A stretch of 27,622 nucleotides of DNA. It comes from an uncultured Collinsella sp. GTDB taxonomy: Bacteria; Actinomycetota; Coriobacteriia; Coriobacteriales; Coriobacteriaceae. The DNA lies in assembly GCA_900544755.1 (NCBI GenBank), contig UQWQ01000019.1, positions 1-27,622 on the forward strand, written 5' to 3'. This document shows positions 15,516 to 22,363 of the stretch, in pieces. The translations under genes were made by a program, and so were the position numbers. The stretch's first letter is position 1; each line of letters starts with the position of its first letter. Below the pieces are notes generated by a model. It was not told the DNA's origin. It did no database searches and worked only from the letters and a program-made list of their open reading frames with translations.

Positions 15516-16472
15516 CTAGTGGGTCGGAGCGTGTTGGGCCTGTTTGCGGTGCTTCCATTGTTTGCGGCACCAGCGCATGAGCGCCTTTATGACGGGAATC
15601 GTGATGAGGATGATCCATGCAGGATGGGGCTGTCCCAAACAGAGCCACATGTAGAGGAACCAAGCGATGGCGGCTGCCGGGTAGATGGCCTCGATCAGCT
15701 TAGACAGGTGGCGCCGATCGATGAAGTCACCAATCGCGTAGTAAACGGGAACCAAAAAGACGAGGAAGAGTCCCGTGGCCCATGTGCCGTAGACAATGCC
15801 GAGCACCAGATAGGCGAGAGTGACAAGTGCGGGGAAGGGGAATTTGTTCCATGCACGTCCGACCTTGGTGTGGAAATGCTTGCCATGATGGTCGAGCTTG
15901 TCGTGTGCTTCCTTCCAGCTGGAAAACGTCTCGCCGTCGATGGTGACGGTGCCATCGTCATTGGTGCGCACGCTATGTCCATCGTCCTCAAGCGTATCGA
16001 TATGCACGCCGCCCGGCCCCACATGCACCTCTTCGCCCTTGCGCTCGTTGGTCACATGGATGCCGCTCCAACCAACATGGACTTCTTCGCCTTTATTGGG
16101 ATCAATGACGTGGATACCGCGCGCGAGGGAAATATCGACAAGTGGCTTATCGCTGCAATCAGCGTGCTCAGTAGAAGCCTCAGCCTCTTCAGCCTTATCT
16201 GAAGCTTTGGTGCCGGCGTTGCTGTTCTGTGCCTCATCATCAGCCTGTGAGTCATCAGCGCTAGCCACCGCCTCCCCATACAGCAGCTCATCCAGCGACA
16301 CGCCATACAGCGCGGCGAGCGCAATAAGGTTATCGGTATCGGGCGAGGATTCGCTGCGCTCCCATTTACTGACAGCCTGACGACTCACACCCAGCTGGGC
16401 GGCAAGCGCCTCCTGAGAAAGCCCGGCAGCCTTGCGGCGATCGACGAGGCGCTGTGCCATCGCAAGATCCAT
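15516..16472 (-). CDS. Membrane-anchored XRE-type regulator with 18-residue His-containing repeats
   Basis: The 318-aa protein has an N-terminal Cro/cI-type helix-turn-helix (about 5-65, AGLSQEALAAQLGVSRQAVSKWE), an acidic linker (70-110), and three tandem 18-residue units beginning at GIHV 119, GIHV 137 and GVHI 155. The first two also contain KGEEVHVG. A His-rich segment (HDKLDHHGKHFH, 190-201) follows, and then about four membrane helices (roughly 213-298) with a basic tail. This suggests a transcription factor tethered to the membrane, with the repeat and His region as a possible sensor; that role is inference. The ATG at 16472 has AAAGGA at 7 nt, and the longer frame to 16544 lacks one. 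Its promoter is flanked by two copies of ACCGGTAGC, consistent with autoregulation. Confidence 0.85.
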   Translation of the reverse strand: MDLAMAQRLVDRRKAAGLSQEALAAQLGVSRQAVSKWERSESSPDTDNLIALAALYGVSLDELLYGEAVASADDSQADDEAQNSNAGTKASDKAEEAEASTEHADCSDKPLVDISLARGIHVIDPNKGEEVHVGWSGIHVTNERKGEEVHVGPGGVHIDTLEDDGHSVRTNDDGTVTIDGETFSSWKEAHDKLDHHGKHFHTKVGRAWNKFPFPALVTLAYLVLGIVYGTWATGLFLVFLVPVYYAIGDFIDRRHLSKLIEAIYPAAAIAWFLYMWLCLGQPHPAWIILITIPVIKALMRWCRKQWKHRKQAQHAPTH

Positions 16473-16526
16473 GGTGGTTCCTTTCGTTTGATGGTCGAAT
16501 CGAATGAGCCGAGTATGCCGAGAACA

Positions 16527-16588
16527 ACCGGTAGCGACCACCATTTCTAGTTAGAATCTGCCCCAACCCTACCGCAACTACCGGTAGC
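16527..16588 (-). promoter_or_regulatory. XRE gene promoter with paired operators
   Basis: On the minus strand, TTGCGG (16572-16577) and TAACTA (16548-16553) form a weak promoter with an 18-bp spacer. ACCGGTAGC occurs at 16527-16535 and 16580-16588, 53 bp apart, one downstream of the -10 and one touching the -35. The upstream copy is a full palindrome, CTACCGGTAG. Self-binding by the XRE protein is an inference. Confidence 0.45.
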
Positions 16589-16689
16589 AATCCCTAACGA
16601 CCAGCCATTTCAGGACAAATGTCAGTGCTACTCTCAGCTAAGAGCCTGCAACATCCCAAAATCTCAGCCCACGCACTTGCAGCAAGAAG

Positions 16690-16880
16690 ACGAATAGCCT
16701 CGGCCTCCCTAGTTACCGCAGGAGGCCTCAGGGCTTACCTCCCAAATCTTTCCGCAGCGCAGGCCGGCGTTTGTCCGCAGCTCCGCAGGAGCAGGACAAA
16801 TGCCGGCCATGCGCGAGGACGATTTGGGAGGTAAGCCCTGGGGCCTCCGATGGGGGGTGGTTCCAACCGAGGCTATTCGT
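16690..16880. repeat. 191-nt near-continuous hairpin overlapping the pfkA stop
   Basis: The outer arms ACGAATAGCCTCGG (16690-16703) and its complement (16867-16880) are perfect. A main stem (16721-16776 with 16794-16848) pairs over about 45 of 55 positions, and the tip is GCTCC-GCA-GGAGC. The right outer arm contains the pfkA stop codon and the bases just before it. No ORF in the region is credible. It may be the pfkA terminator, a MITE, or a stable 3' RNA. Confidence 0.75.
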
Positions 16881-17952
16881 CGCCGAAGCTGATGCCCAAC
16901 GCCTTGGCCTCGCGCACCAGGTCGCTCTGGGGGTCGACAAACTTGAGCTTGCCGGCGACCTCCTCGAGCGGCATGTGGCACATCTTGCCGTCACACAGGG
17001 CAATCATGTAGCCAAACTCGCCGCGTAGGCAGCCGAGCGCTGCCTCGACGCCGCACTGGGTCGCAAAGATGCGGTCCTGGGCGTCGGGCTGGCCGCCGCG
17101 CTGCGTGTGGCCGGGGATGGCGACGCGGGTCTCGCGACCGGTCTTGGCCTCGATCTCCTTGGCGATGTCGTACACGATTGACGGGCTCGTACGCTCGGCG
17201 AGCTTCTTCTTGTACTCCTTCTTGGACAGCGCCGCGTCCTCCTTGGAGATAGCACCCTCGGCGACGGCTACGATGGTAAAGCGGCTGCCGGTCTCCATGC
17301 GATGCTCGATGGTCTTGATGACGTTATCCATGTCGTAGGGGATCTCGGGAATCAGGATGACGTCCGCGCCGCCCGCGACGCCGGCGTACAGCGGGATCCA
17401 GCCAACCTTGTGGCCCATGATCTCGATGACAAACACGCGGCCGTGACTCGAGGCAGTGGTGTGGATGTCGTCGATGCACTTGGTGGCGACGTCGATGGCG
17501 CTCGTAAAGCCAAACGTCAACTCGGTGCCCCAGGTGTCGTTATCGATGGTCTTGGGCAGGGCGATAACGTTGAGGCCCTCTTCGCGCAGGCGGTTAGCGG
17601 TCTTGGTGGAGCCGTTGCCGCCCAGCATAAACAGGCAGTCGAGCTGCAGCTTATGATAGGTGTGGACCATAGCGGGCACCTTCTCGACGCCATCGGCCTC
17701 GGGAACATCCAGGCGCTTGAACGGCGTACGGCTCGTGCCCAGGATGGTGCCGCCGCGGGTGAGGATGCCGCTAAAATCGGCGGGCGACATGACGCGGAAC
17801 CTGCTGTAGATAAGGCCCTGGTAGCCGTCCTCAAAACCATAGATCTCGATAGGCTCTTCGCTATTGGTCATGAGCGTTTTGACAATGCCGCGCATGGTGG
17901 CGTTGAGCGCCTGGCAGTCGCCGCCACTGGTAAGAAGACCGATCCTGAGCAT
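16873..17952 (-). CDS. pfkA: 6-phosphofructokinase, subfamily with Lys in the PKTIDND loop
   Basis: This enzyme phosphorylates fructose 6-phosphate to the 1,6-bisphosphate, the committing step of glycolysis. At 359 aa it is a single-domain-pair PFK. Seen: GGDCQALNA (10-19, in place of the common GGDCPGLNA), GGTILGTSR, GGNGS (111-115), PKTIDND (133-139, catalytic D137), HGRVFVIEIMGHKVGW and GHTQRGG. Position 114 is Gly as in ATP enzymes, position 134 is Lys as in PPi and mixed-group enzymes, and position 113 is Asn where the well-known ATP enzymes have Asp. ATP use is more likely than PPi, but the sequence does not settle it. AAGGAT precedes the ATG; the promoter is an extended -10. Confidence 0.9.
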   Translation of the reverse strand: MLRIGLLTSGGDCQALNATMRGIVKTLMTNSEEPIEIYGFEDGYQGLIYSRFRVMSPADFSGILTRGGTILGTSRTPFKRLDVPEADGVEKVPAMVHTYHKLQLDCLFMLGGNGSTKTANRLREEGLNVIALPKTIDNDTWGTELTFGFTSAIDVATKCIDDIHTTASSHGRVFVIEIMGHKVGWIPLYAGVAGGADVILIPEIPYDMDNVIKTIEHRMETGSRFTIVAVAEGAISKEDAALSKKEYKKKLAERTSPSIVYDIAKEIEAKTGRETRVAIPGHTQRGGQPDAQDRIFATQCGVEAALGCLRGEFGYMIALCDGKMCHMPLEEVAGKLKFVDPQSDLVREAKALGISFGDE

Positions 17953-17971
17953 GATGAATCCTTCCGGGCAA

Positions 17972-17980
17972 GTTATAACA
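17972..17980 (-). promoter_or_regulatory. Extended -10 promoter of pfkA (TGTTATAAC)
   Basis: Read on the minus strand, TGTTATAAC has the TGn extension. It places the transcript start about 12-14 nt before the ATG, just leaving room for the AAGGAT site. The -35 position is taken by one arm of the hairpin at 17991-18023. Confidence 0.5.
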
Positions 17981-17990
17981 TGCGCATAAG

Positions 17991-18023
17991 TTTACCCCCG
18001 CACACTGTTGATACGGGGGTAAA
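17991..18023 (-). terminator. Hairpin TTTACCCCCG/CGGGGGTAAA between two minus-strand genes
   Basis: A perfect 10-bp inverted repeat with a 13-nt loop. It follows the hydrolase gene and precedes pfkA. It may be the terminator of the former, although the T run is weak, or an operator covering the pfkA -35. A smaller hairpin (GTAAGG/CCTTAC, 18069-18095) also spans the hydrolase stop codon. Confidence 0.5.
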
Positions 18024-18091
18024 ACGTGTTAGCTCAAGCGTATAGAAATGTAAGCAACGTCAGGGAACGTAAGGCCGACGGGCCTGGCTCC

Positions 18092-19177
18092 TTACAGTGC
18101 GAAGGCATCGACGTTGCCCCAGTGGCGGCGCAGCGTGATGGCGGCAGCGGGCTCGGTGTTGTCGAAGACGACCGACCACTGCGTGTTGCTGGTGATGTCT
18201 TCCGGATTGGGCTCTTGCGCCGCAGCGCGCAGGGCCTTCCAAGCGACTGCCTCGTCTTGGGCACCGACATGGGCGTCGAGGACATCGGCGATTGCGATGA
18301 CGCGTTCCTTGCCATGGCCCAGCTCGCCATTCTTTTGGTTGGGCAGCACTTCGTCGCCATAGCAGGCGTAGAAGTTCGTAACCTGGCGTACAGGAGTCGC
18401 TTTGAAAGCGCGGTCCGGATCGCGCGGATCCCACTCTACTACGCGCGCGTCACCGGCGGCGTCGTTGATAAAGAAGTGGTAATCGCGTCCGGCCATGGCG
18501 TGCATGTCGTAGGCGGAAAGCAGGTCGACGGCCTCTTGCGTGGTAGCCGCGCGGTCGAGCACCAGACGGATGGCGAGCGAGGTATTGATGACGGGGCGCT
18601 TTGTGTCCTGGTCACAGGGCTTGGAATCCAGGGTGAGCACGGCAATGGACACGCCGCATTCGTTGACACCGTCGAGCTGGGCAAACGGGCCCATCAACGC
18701 TGCGGCGCGTCCGGCGACGGAGTCAAGTGGAGTGTTGGCGCCCAGGTTATTGAGGGCCGCAAAGCCGATGGAGGCATAGCCGTCGCGCGGGTGATTGCGC
18801 GCCAGCAGCGCCGAGGTGTCGTCCTTAAAGTCGTAATTGCGACCGGTGCGCACGCGGCCTTCGGCATCTACGGCGACAAAAGCGCTGCAGGCAAACTGGG
18901 GCGCCTGGACATGTGCCGGCACGCCGGGGAGCACCTGCGCCACCACGGCATCGATGTAGGTCTGGTCGTCGCGCACGCCAGCGGCGATGATGCGATCAAG
19001 ATCGTAGTCGTAGGCAATGTCGATTGCGTACAGGTCATAGCCATCCGCGTAGCCGGTCAAGCGTTTGAGCGACGCGGCGGACTTGATTTGCTTGTGATAA
19101 ACGATACCGGTGGCAGCGGCAAGGCCGACGGCGGCTCCCGCGACACCGCAGGCGATGGCAATGTTACGTGGCTTCAT
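18092..19177 (-). CDS. Membrane-anchored Ntn hydrolase, choloylglycine/C45 type
   Basis: A linear-amide C-N hydrolase of the Ntn superfamily; the family includes bile salt and penicillin V hydrolases and acyl-CoA:6-APA acyltransferase. It has 361 aa. Residues 5-27 form a signal anchor, so the domain is probably outside the membrane. A segment of about 70 residues precedes the likely nucleophile C97 (FACSAF). R113 and D116 in GRNYDF lie at the spacing of Cys2/Arg18/Asp21 of bile salt hydrolase. N172 (NECGVS) and N238 (FINDA) are candidates for the other Asn positions. Cys97 must become N-terminal, which implies self-cleavage after A96, as in the C45 group. The substrate may be a conjugated bile acid, an N-acyl amino acid or a lactam; sequence alone does not decide. 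GAGGAG precedes the ATG. Confidence 0.8.
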   Translation of the reverse strand: MKPRNIAIACGVAGAAVGLAAATGIVYHKQIKSAASLKRLTGYADGYDLYAIDIAYDYDLDRIIAAGVRDDQTYIDAVVAQVLPGVPAHVQAPQFACSAFVAVDAEGRVRTGRNYDFKDDTSALLARNHPRDGYASIGFAALNNLGANTPLDSVAGRAAALMGPFAQLDGVNECGVSIAVLTLDSKPCDQDTKRPVINTSLAIRLVLDRAATTQEAVDLLSAYDMHAMAGRDYHFFINDAAGDARVVEWDPRDPDRAFKATPVRQVTNFYACYGDEVLPNQKNGELGHGKERVIAIADVLDAHVGAQDEAVAWKALRAAAQEPNPEDITSNTQWSVVFDNTEPAAAITLRRHWGNVDAFAL

Positions 19178-19338
19178 GACGGCTCCTCTCGTCCTGTTAG
19201 CGCAATTGTCGCAAAAGGAGCGCGGGCATGATGGCTCAACTTGGTGAGCGGCGCGGAATTAAGCACGGAATGAAGAGTGCGGCGCTGGCGTGGCGGGGTA
19301 TGCTGGAGGGGACCATCAACCCAGCGAAAGGGGAGAGC

Positions 19339-20724
19339 ATGACGGATCAGGAAACGATCGAGCGCGTGCACGTGACGGCCGACGATATCGAGGCCTCCAA
19401 CGACCTTATCGACTTTATCGAGGCATGCCCCAGCATGTTCCATACGGCGGCGACCATTATGGCCGAGCTCGACGAGGCGGGCTTTACCTACCTGCCCGAG
19501 AACGCAGCGTGGGACATCGAGCCGGGCGGGCGTTATTACACGCAGCGTAACACCTCGAGCGTCGTTGCCTTTAAGGTGGGCGAAGACCTGGCCGCTACGT
19601 GGGGCGAGGACGGCGTTGCCGGTAACTATCATTTTCAACTCACGGCGTCACACAGCGATTCGCCGACGTTTAAGGTTAAGGCCGTGCCCGAGCTCGACGG
19701 CGCGGGCGAGACGCTGCGCCTGAACACCGAGGCCTACGGCGGCATGATCGACTACACCTGGTTCGATCGCCCGCTGGCACTTGCGGGCCGCGTGCTGGTG
19801 CGCGAGGGCGACCGTATCGAGAGCCGCTTGCTCGCTACCGAGCGCGAAGTTGCCATTATCCCGAGCCTTGCCATCCATATGAATCGTGGCGTTAACGAGG
19901 GCTTTGCGCCCAACCGAGCTGTCGACCTGTGCCCGCTCATCAGCGCCGGTGACCTTAAGCAGGGAGATTTTGACGCCCTGATCGCCGACGAACTGGACGT
20001 TGAGCCCGAGCAAATTTTGGGTCGCGACCTGTTCCTGGTCAATCGTCAGGATGCACGCATTTGGGGCTGGGCCGACGAGTTTATCTCGACGCCCAAGCTC
20101 GACGACCTGGCCTGCGCCTACACCTCGCTGCAGGCATTTTTGGGTGCCGAGAATGCGCACGACGTTTCGGTCTTTTGCTGCTTTGATAACGAGGAGGTTG
20201 GCTCCGAGACCAAGCAGGGCGCCATGTCGACGTTCTTGGCCGACGCGCTGCGCCGCATTAACGGATCGTTGGGCTTTGACGACGAGTCGTACCACCGCGC
20301 ACTTGCCGCCTCGATGCTTGTAAGCTGCGACAATGCACATGCCGTGCACCCCAACCATGCCGAGAAGTGCGATGCCCGCAATCAGGTGGTACTCAACGGC
20401 GGCATCGTCATCAAGGAAGCCGCCAACCAGCACTACTGCACCGACGCCTTTAGCCGCGCGGTGTTCCAGGCTATTTGCGATGACGCCGACGTGCCCACGC
20501 AGGCCTTCGCCAACAAGAGCGACATGGCCGGCGGCTCCACGCTCGGCAATCTGTCCAATATGCAGGCGAGTATGCATGCCGTGGACGTGGGCCTGCCGCA
20601 GCTTGCCATGCACTCGAGCTACGAGACCGGCGGTGTGCGCGACGTGATGTACGCCATCCGCGCCCTCACCGCCTTCTACGAGCGCGACCTAACCATCAAC
20701 GGAGCCGAAAGCGTGGAGCTCTAA
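19339..20724 (+). CDS. apeB: M18-family aminopeptidase
   Basis: A two-zinc aminopeptidase of the aspartyl/lysosomal-type M18 family, which forms dodecameric particles and trims peptides in the cytosol. The chosen ATG at 19339 gives 461 aa and has AAAGGGGAG upstream. An earlier in-frame ATG at 19228 would add a 37-residue extension of no family character. Metal and catalytic residues are visible: ASHSDSP (His and its Asp partner), LDDLACAY (bridging Asp), DNEEVGS (catalytic Glu and ligand), and the late His in MHSSYETGG. It is divergent from the Ntn hydrolase gene and is followed without a gap by a small ORF. The symbol apeB is the usual one for such proteins; substrate preference is not known. 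Confidence 0.93.
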   Translation: MTDQETIERVHVTADDIEASNDLIDFIEACPSMFHTAATIMAELDEAGFTYLPENAAWDIEPGGRYYTQRNTSSVVAFKVGEDLAATWGEDGVAGNYHFQLTASHSDSPTFKVKAVPELDGAGETLRLNTEAYGGMIDYTWFDRPLALAGRVLVREGDRIESRLLATEREVAIIPSLAIHMNRGVNEGFAPNRAVDLCPLISAGDLKQGDFDALIADELDVEPEQILGRDLFLVNRQDARIWGWADEFISTPKLDDLACAYTSLQAFLGAENAHDVSVFCCFDNEEVGSETKQGAMSTFLADALRRINGSLGFDDESYHRALAASMLVSCDNAHAVHPNHAEKCDARNQVVLNGGIVIKEAANQHYCTDAFSRAVFQAICDDADVPTQAFANKSDMAGGSTLGNLSNMQASMHAVDVGLPQLAMHSSYETGGVRDVMYAIRALTAFYERDLTINGAESVEL

Positions 20725-20907
20725 ATGCGAGCCGAAGAAATGAAGGCCGAGCGTGGGGCTCAGCTTATTGATCGGGGTTTACAGCTGTTCGTCGCCGCTT
20801 GCCATGAGTCAGGGGTCGACGTGTCCAAGGCGCGACCAACGAGTGCTGAAGAACTCAAGCGTAACGCCTATTCGGACCGCTATGACGAGGAGACGGACTG
20901 GCTCTAA
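20725..20907 (+). CDS. Small ORF, 60 aa, coupled to the aminopeptidase gene
   Basis: Not recognised. The ATG directly follows the TAA of the aminopeptidase gene (TAAATG), and GGAG lies six bases before it inside that gene, so translational coupling is likely. The product is charged and probably helical, with one Cys; the C-terminus is AYSDRYDEETDWL. There is no membrane segment. An ATG at 20740 is an alternative start. After it, 20908-21013 shows nothing else I can support. Confidence 0.55.
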   Translation: MRAEEMKAERGAQLIDRGLQLFVAACHESGVDVSKARPTSAEELKRNAYSDRYDEETDWL

Positions 20908-21013
20908 TAAGCGAAGTGTCGAAAACGCTAGATGTATGTTTGATATCACTTTGGCGAGAGTGTCGCAGACAGAACTACCGGTATGGCGCAAGCCAACCTG
21001 ACCCCATTGCACC

Positions 21014-21067
21014 AAACCTACCAAAAAGGGACAGGTTTATTTTGGCAGGTTTTATCTGGGCAAATGC
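21014..21067 (+). repeat. Dispersed hairpin element, copy D
   Basis: Left arm AAACCTACCAAAA, loop core GGGACAGGTTTAT, right arm TTTTGGCAGGTTT and tail ATCTGGGCAAATG. The left-arm A gives one mismatch, as in copy B. Confidence 0.75.
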
Positions 21068-21155
21068 CACAACGCCAACGGCAAGACGGAACTGCTAAGG
21101 CTTGCAGATGAAGCCGGCGCCAGCGAAACACCGCAGGTAGAGCGCACGCCAGCGA

Positions 21156-21254
21156 GAGCCCGCCGTTTGAGCCAAGGTGCCGTGAAATGAAAAGGCGCTG
21201 ACCTTCTGGTCGCGCCTTTGAAATTGAGCGGCAGATTGGCCAAACGGCGGGCTC
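21156..21254. repeat. Nested inverted repeat GAGCCCGCCGTTTG...CAAACGGCGGGCTC
   Basis: The outer arms at 21156-21169 and 21241-21254 pair perfectly over 14 bp. Inside, 21191-21219 forms a second strong stem (AAAGGCGC-GACC with GGTC-GCGCCTTT, TTCT loop, one bulge). There is no credible ORF between 20908 and 21297. It may be a mobile or structural repeat, or the 3' end of a lost gene. Confidence 0.6.
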
Positions 21255-21267
21255 GCAGCGTCGGCTC

Positions 21268-21295
21268 ATTACGCCGTTCGTTAGAACGGCGTAAT
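21268..21295 (-). terminator. Hairpin directly after the dehydrogenase stop
   Basis: A perfect 11-bp stem, ATTACGCCGTT/AACGGCGTAAT, with a 6-nt loop begins two bases past the stop codon at 21298. No strong T run follows on the minus strand, so it is terminator-like rather than canonical. Confidence 0.55.
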
Positions 21296-21297
21296 AC

Positions 21298-22233
21298 TTA
21301 GTGTTCGATCCAACAACGTAGCGTCTCGCCCGCCTGCAGGTGACGCAGATTCTCCGCGGCGATGTCGACCACGTTATTGAGCGTGGCTTCTAGGTGGAAC
21401 CAGCCGGAGACATGCGGCGTGATGAGCATGTTGGGCGCATCCCACAGGGGGCTTGTCTCAGGCAGCGGCTCGGGGTCGGTGACGTCGACCGCGGCGCCGG
21501 CGAGATGCCCCGACTCCAGGGCGGCAACTAAGTCGTCGGCAACTACAAGGTCTCCGCGGCCGCCGTTGGCAAAGAAGGCACCTGGTTTCATAGCGGCAAA
21601 GAACTCCGCGTTCGCCAGACCGCGGGTCTCGGGCGTGCTCGGCATAAAGGATGCGACGATGTCGGCCTCTGCCAGGCGCTCAGGTAGGGCGTCCATGCCG
21701 TCCATGTCCTCAAACACAATGGGGTAGACGAGTGGATGGCGCTTGATGCCGCGGACGTGCGCGCCCATGCCGCGGCAGAGCGTGGCAAAGTGACCGCCGA
21801 TATCGCCCGCGCCCAGCACCAGCACGTTGGCGTTTTTGAGCGAGGTAACTGGCCCCAAATCCTCCCAGCGATGTTCACGCTGCAAGTCGTGATAGCCGGG
21901 CAGGCGCTTCATCATGGAAAGGACCATGGCAAACATGTGCTCGCTCACGGCCTGGCCGTAGGCGCCCACCGAGCAAGACAGTTTGGCGTCGGCTGGCACG
22001 GTGCCGGCAGCCAAGTAATCGTCATAGCCCGCGGTCTGTAGTTGCAGCAGCTGGAGGTGCTCGCATGCGGTAAGTAGGGCAGGGTCTATGTTGCCCAAGA
22101 TCACGTCGGCGTTGGCGACTTGTTCGCGCGTGATAGCGTCGGCGCTCGTGTAGATAAAGTCCTCGCCCGGAGCGCTCGACTCAAGAATTGCGCGATGGCG
22201 GTCGTTGACGGGCAGCAAAACCAAGATGTTCAC
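21298..22233 (-). CDS. D-isomer-specific 2-hydroxyacid dehydrogenase
   Basis: An NAD-dependent oxidoreductase acting on a 2-hydroxy or 2-oxo acid; the exact substrate (glyoxylate, hydroxypyruvate or other) is not evident. It has 311 aa. The nucleotide fold has LVLGAGDIGGHFA (138-150). The catalytic set is R226 in NGGRGDLV, E255 in DPEPLP and H274 in ITPHVSGW. The start is GTG at 22233, with AAAGGA six bases upstream and an N-terminus MNILVLLPVN that fits the family. The longer frame to 22308 would take its first residues from hairpin repeat copy E and is rejected. It is a single gene, with a terminator-like hairpin right behind the stop. Confidence 0.9.
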   Translation of the reverse strand: MNILVLLPVNDRHRAILESSAPGEDFIYTSADAITREQVANADVILGNIDPALLTACEHLQLLQLQTAGYDDYLAAGTVPADAKLSCSVGAYGQAVSEHMFAMVLSMMKRLPGYHDLQREHRWEDLGPVTSLKNANVLVLGAGDIGGHFATLCRGMGAHVRGIKRHPLVYPIVFEDMDGMDALPERLAEADIVASFMPSTPETRGLANAEFFAAMKPGAFFANGGRGDLVVADDLVAALESGHLAGAAVDVTDPEPLPETSPLWDAPNMLITPHVSGWFHLEATLNNVVDIAAENLRHLQAGETLRCWIEH

Positions 22234-22252
22234 AAGCAGTCCTTTCCGCTTG

Positions 22253-22303
22253 ACCCGCCAAAAAGGGACAGGTTTATTTTGGCGGGTTTTATCAGGCAAA
22301 ACG
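22253..22303 (+). repeat. Dispersed hairpin element, copy E, with changed arms
   Basis: Left arm ACCCGCCAAAA, loop core GGGACAGGTTTAT, right arm TTTTGGCGGGTTTT and tail ATCAGGCAAAACG. Compared with copies A and C, both arms differ at the matching position (CCTGCC to CCCGCC, GGCAGG to GGCGGG), so pairing is kept. It lies between the dehydrogenase start and the map terminator. Confidence 0.8.
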
Positions 22304-22310
22304 TTCAAAC

Positions 22311-22354
22311 AAAAACGCCGGATGCTAGACGAGCGTGCCCGTCAGCATCCGGCG
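22311..22354 (-). terminator. Intrinsic terminator of map
   Basis: The stem CGCCGGATGCT/AGCATCCGGCG is perfect over 11 bp with a 17-nt loop. On the minus strand it is followed by TTTTTGTTT. It begins about 10 nt after the map stop. Confidence 0.85.
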
Positions 22355-22363
22355 CATCCACGG

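Noticed and set aside
18026..19231. 401-codon plus-strand frame
   Set aside because: Antisense to the Ntn hydrolase, which has a full active site and a good ribosome site.
21061..21189. Plus-strand frame of about 40 codons (contains GKTELLRLADEAGASETPQV) ending just before a hairpin, possibly a gene remnant after repeat copy D
   Set aside because: It shares a 13-mer with a clearly non-coding repeat region at 15279 and has no start or family, so a repeat origin is as likely.
10310..22303. The five hairpin copies considered as a CRISPR array or ordinary terminators
   Set aside because: The copies are kilobases apart, in both orientations and without spacers, and the conserved loop and tail go beyond what a terminator needs.
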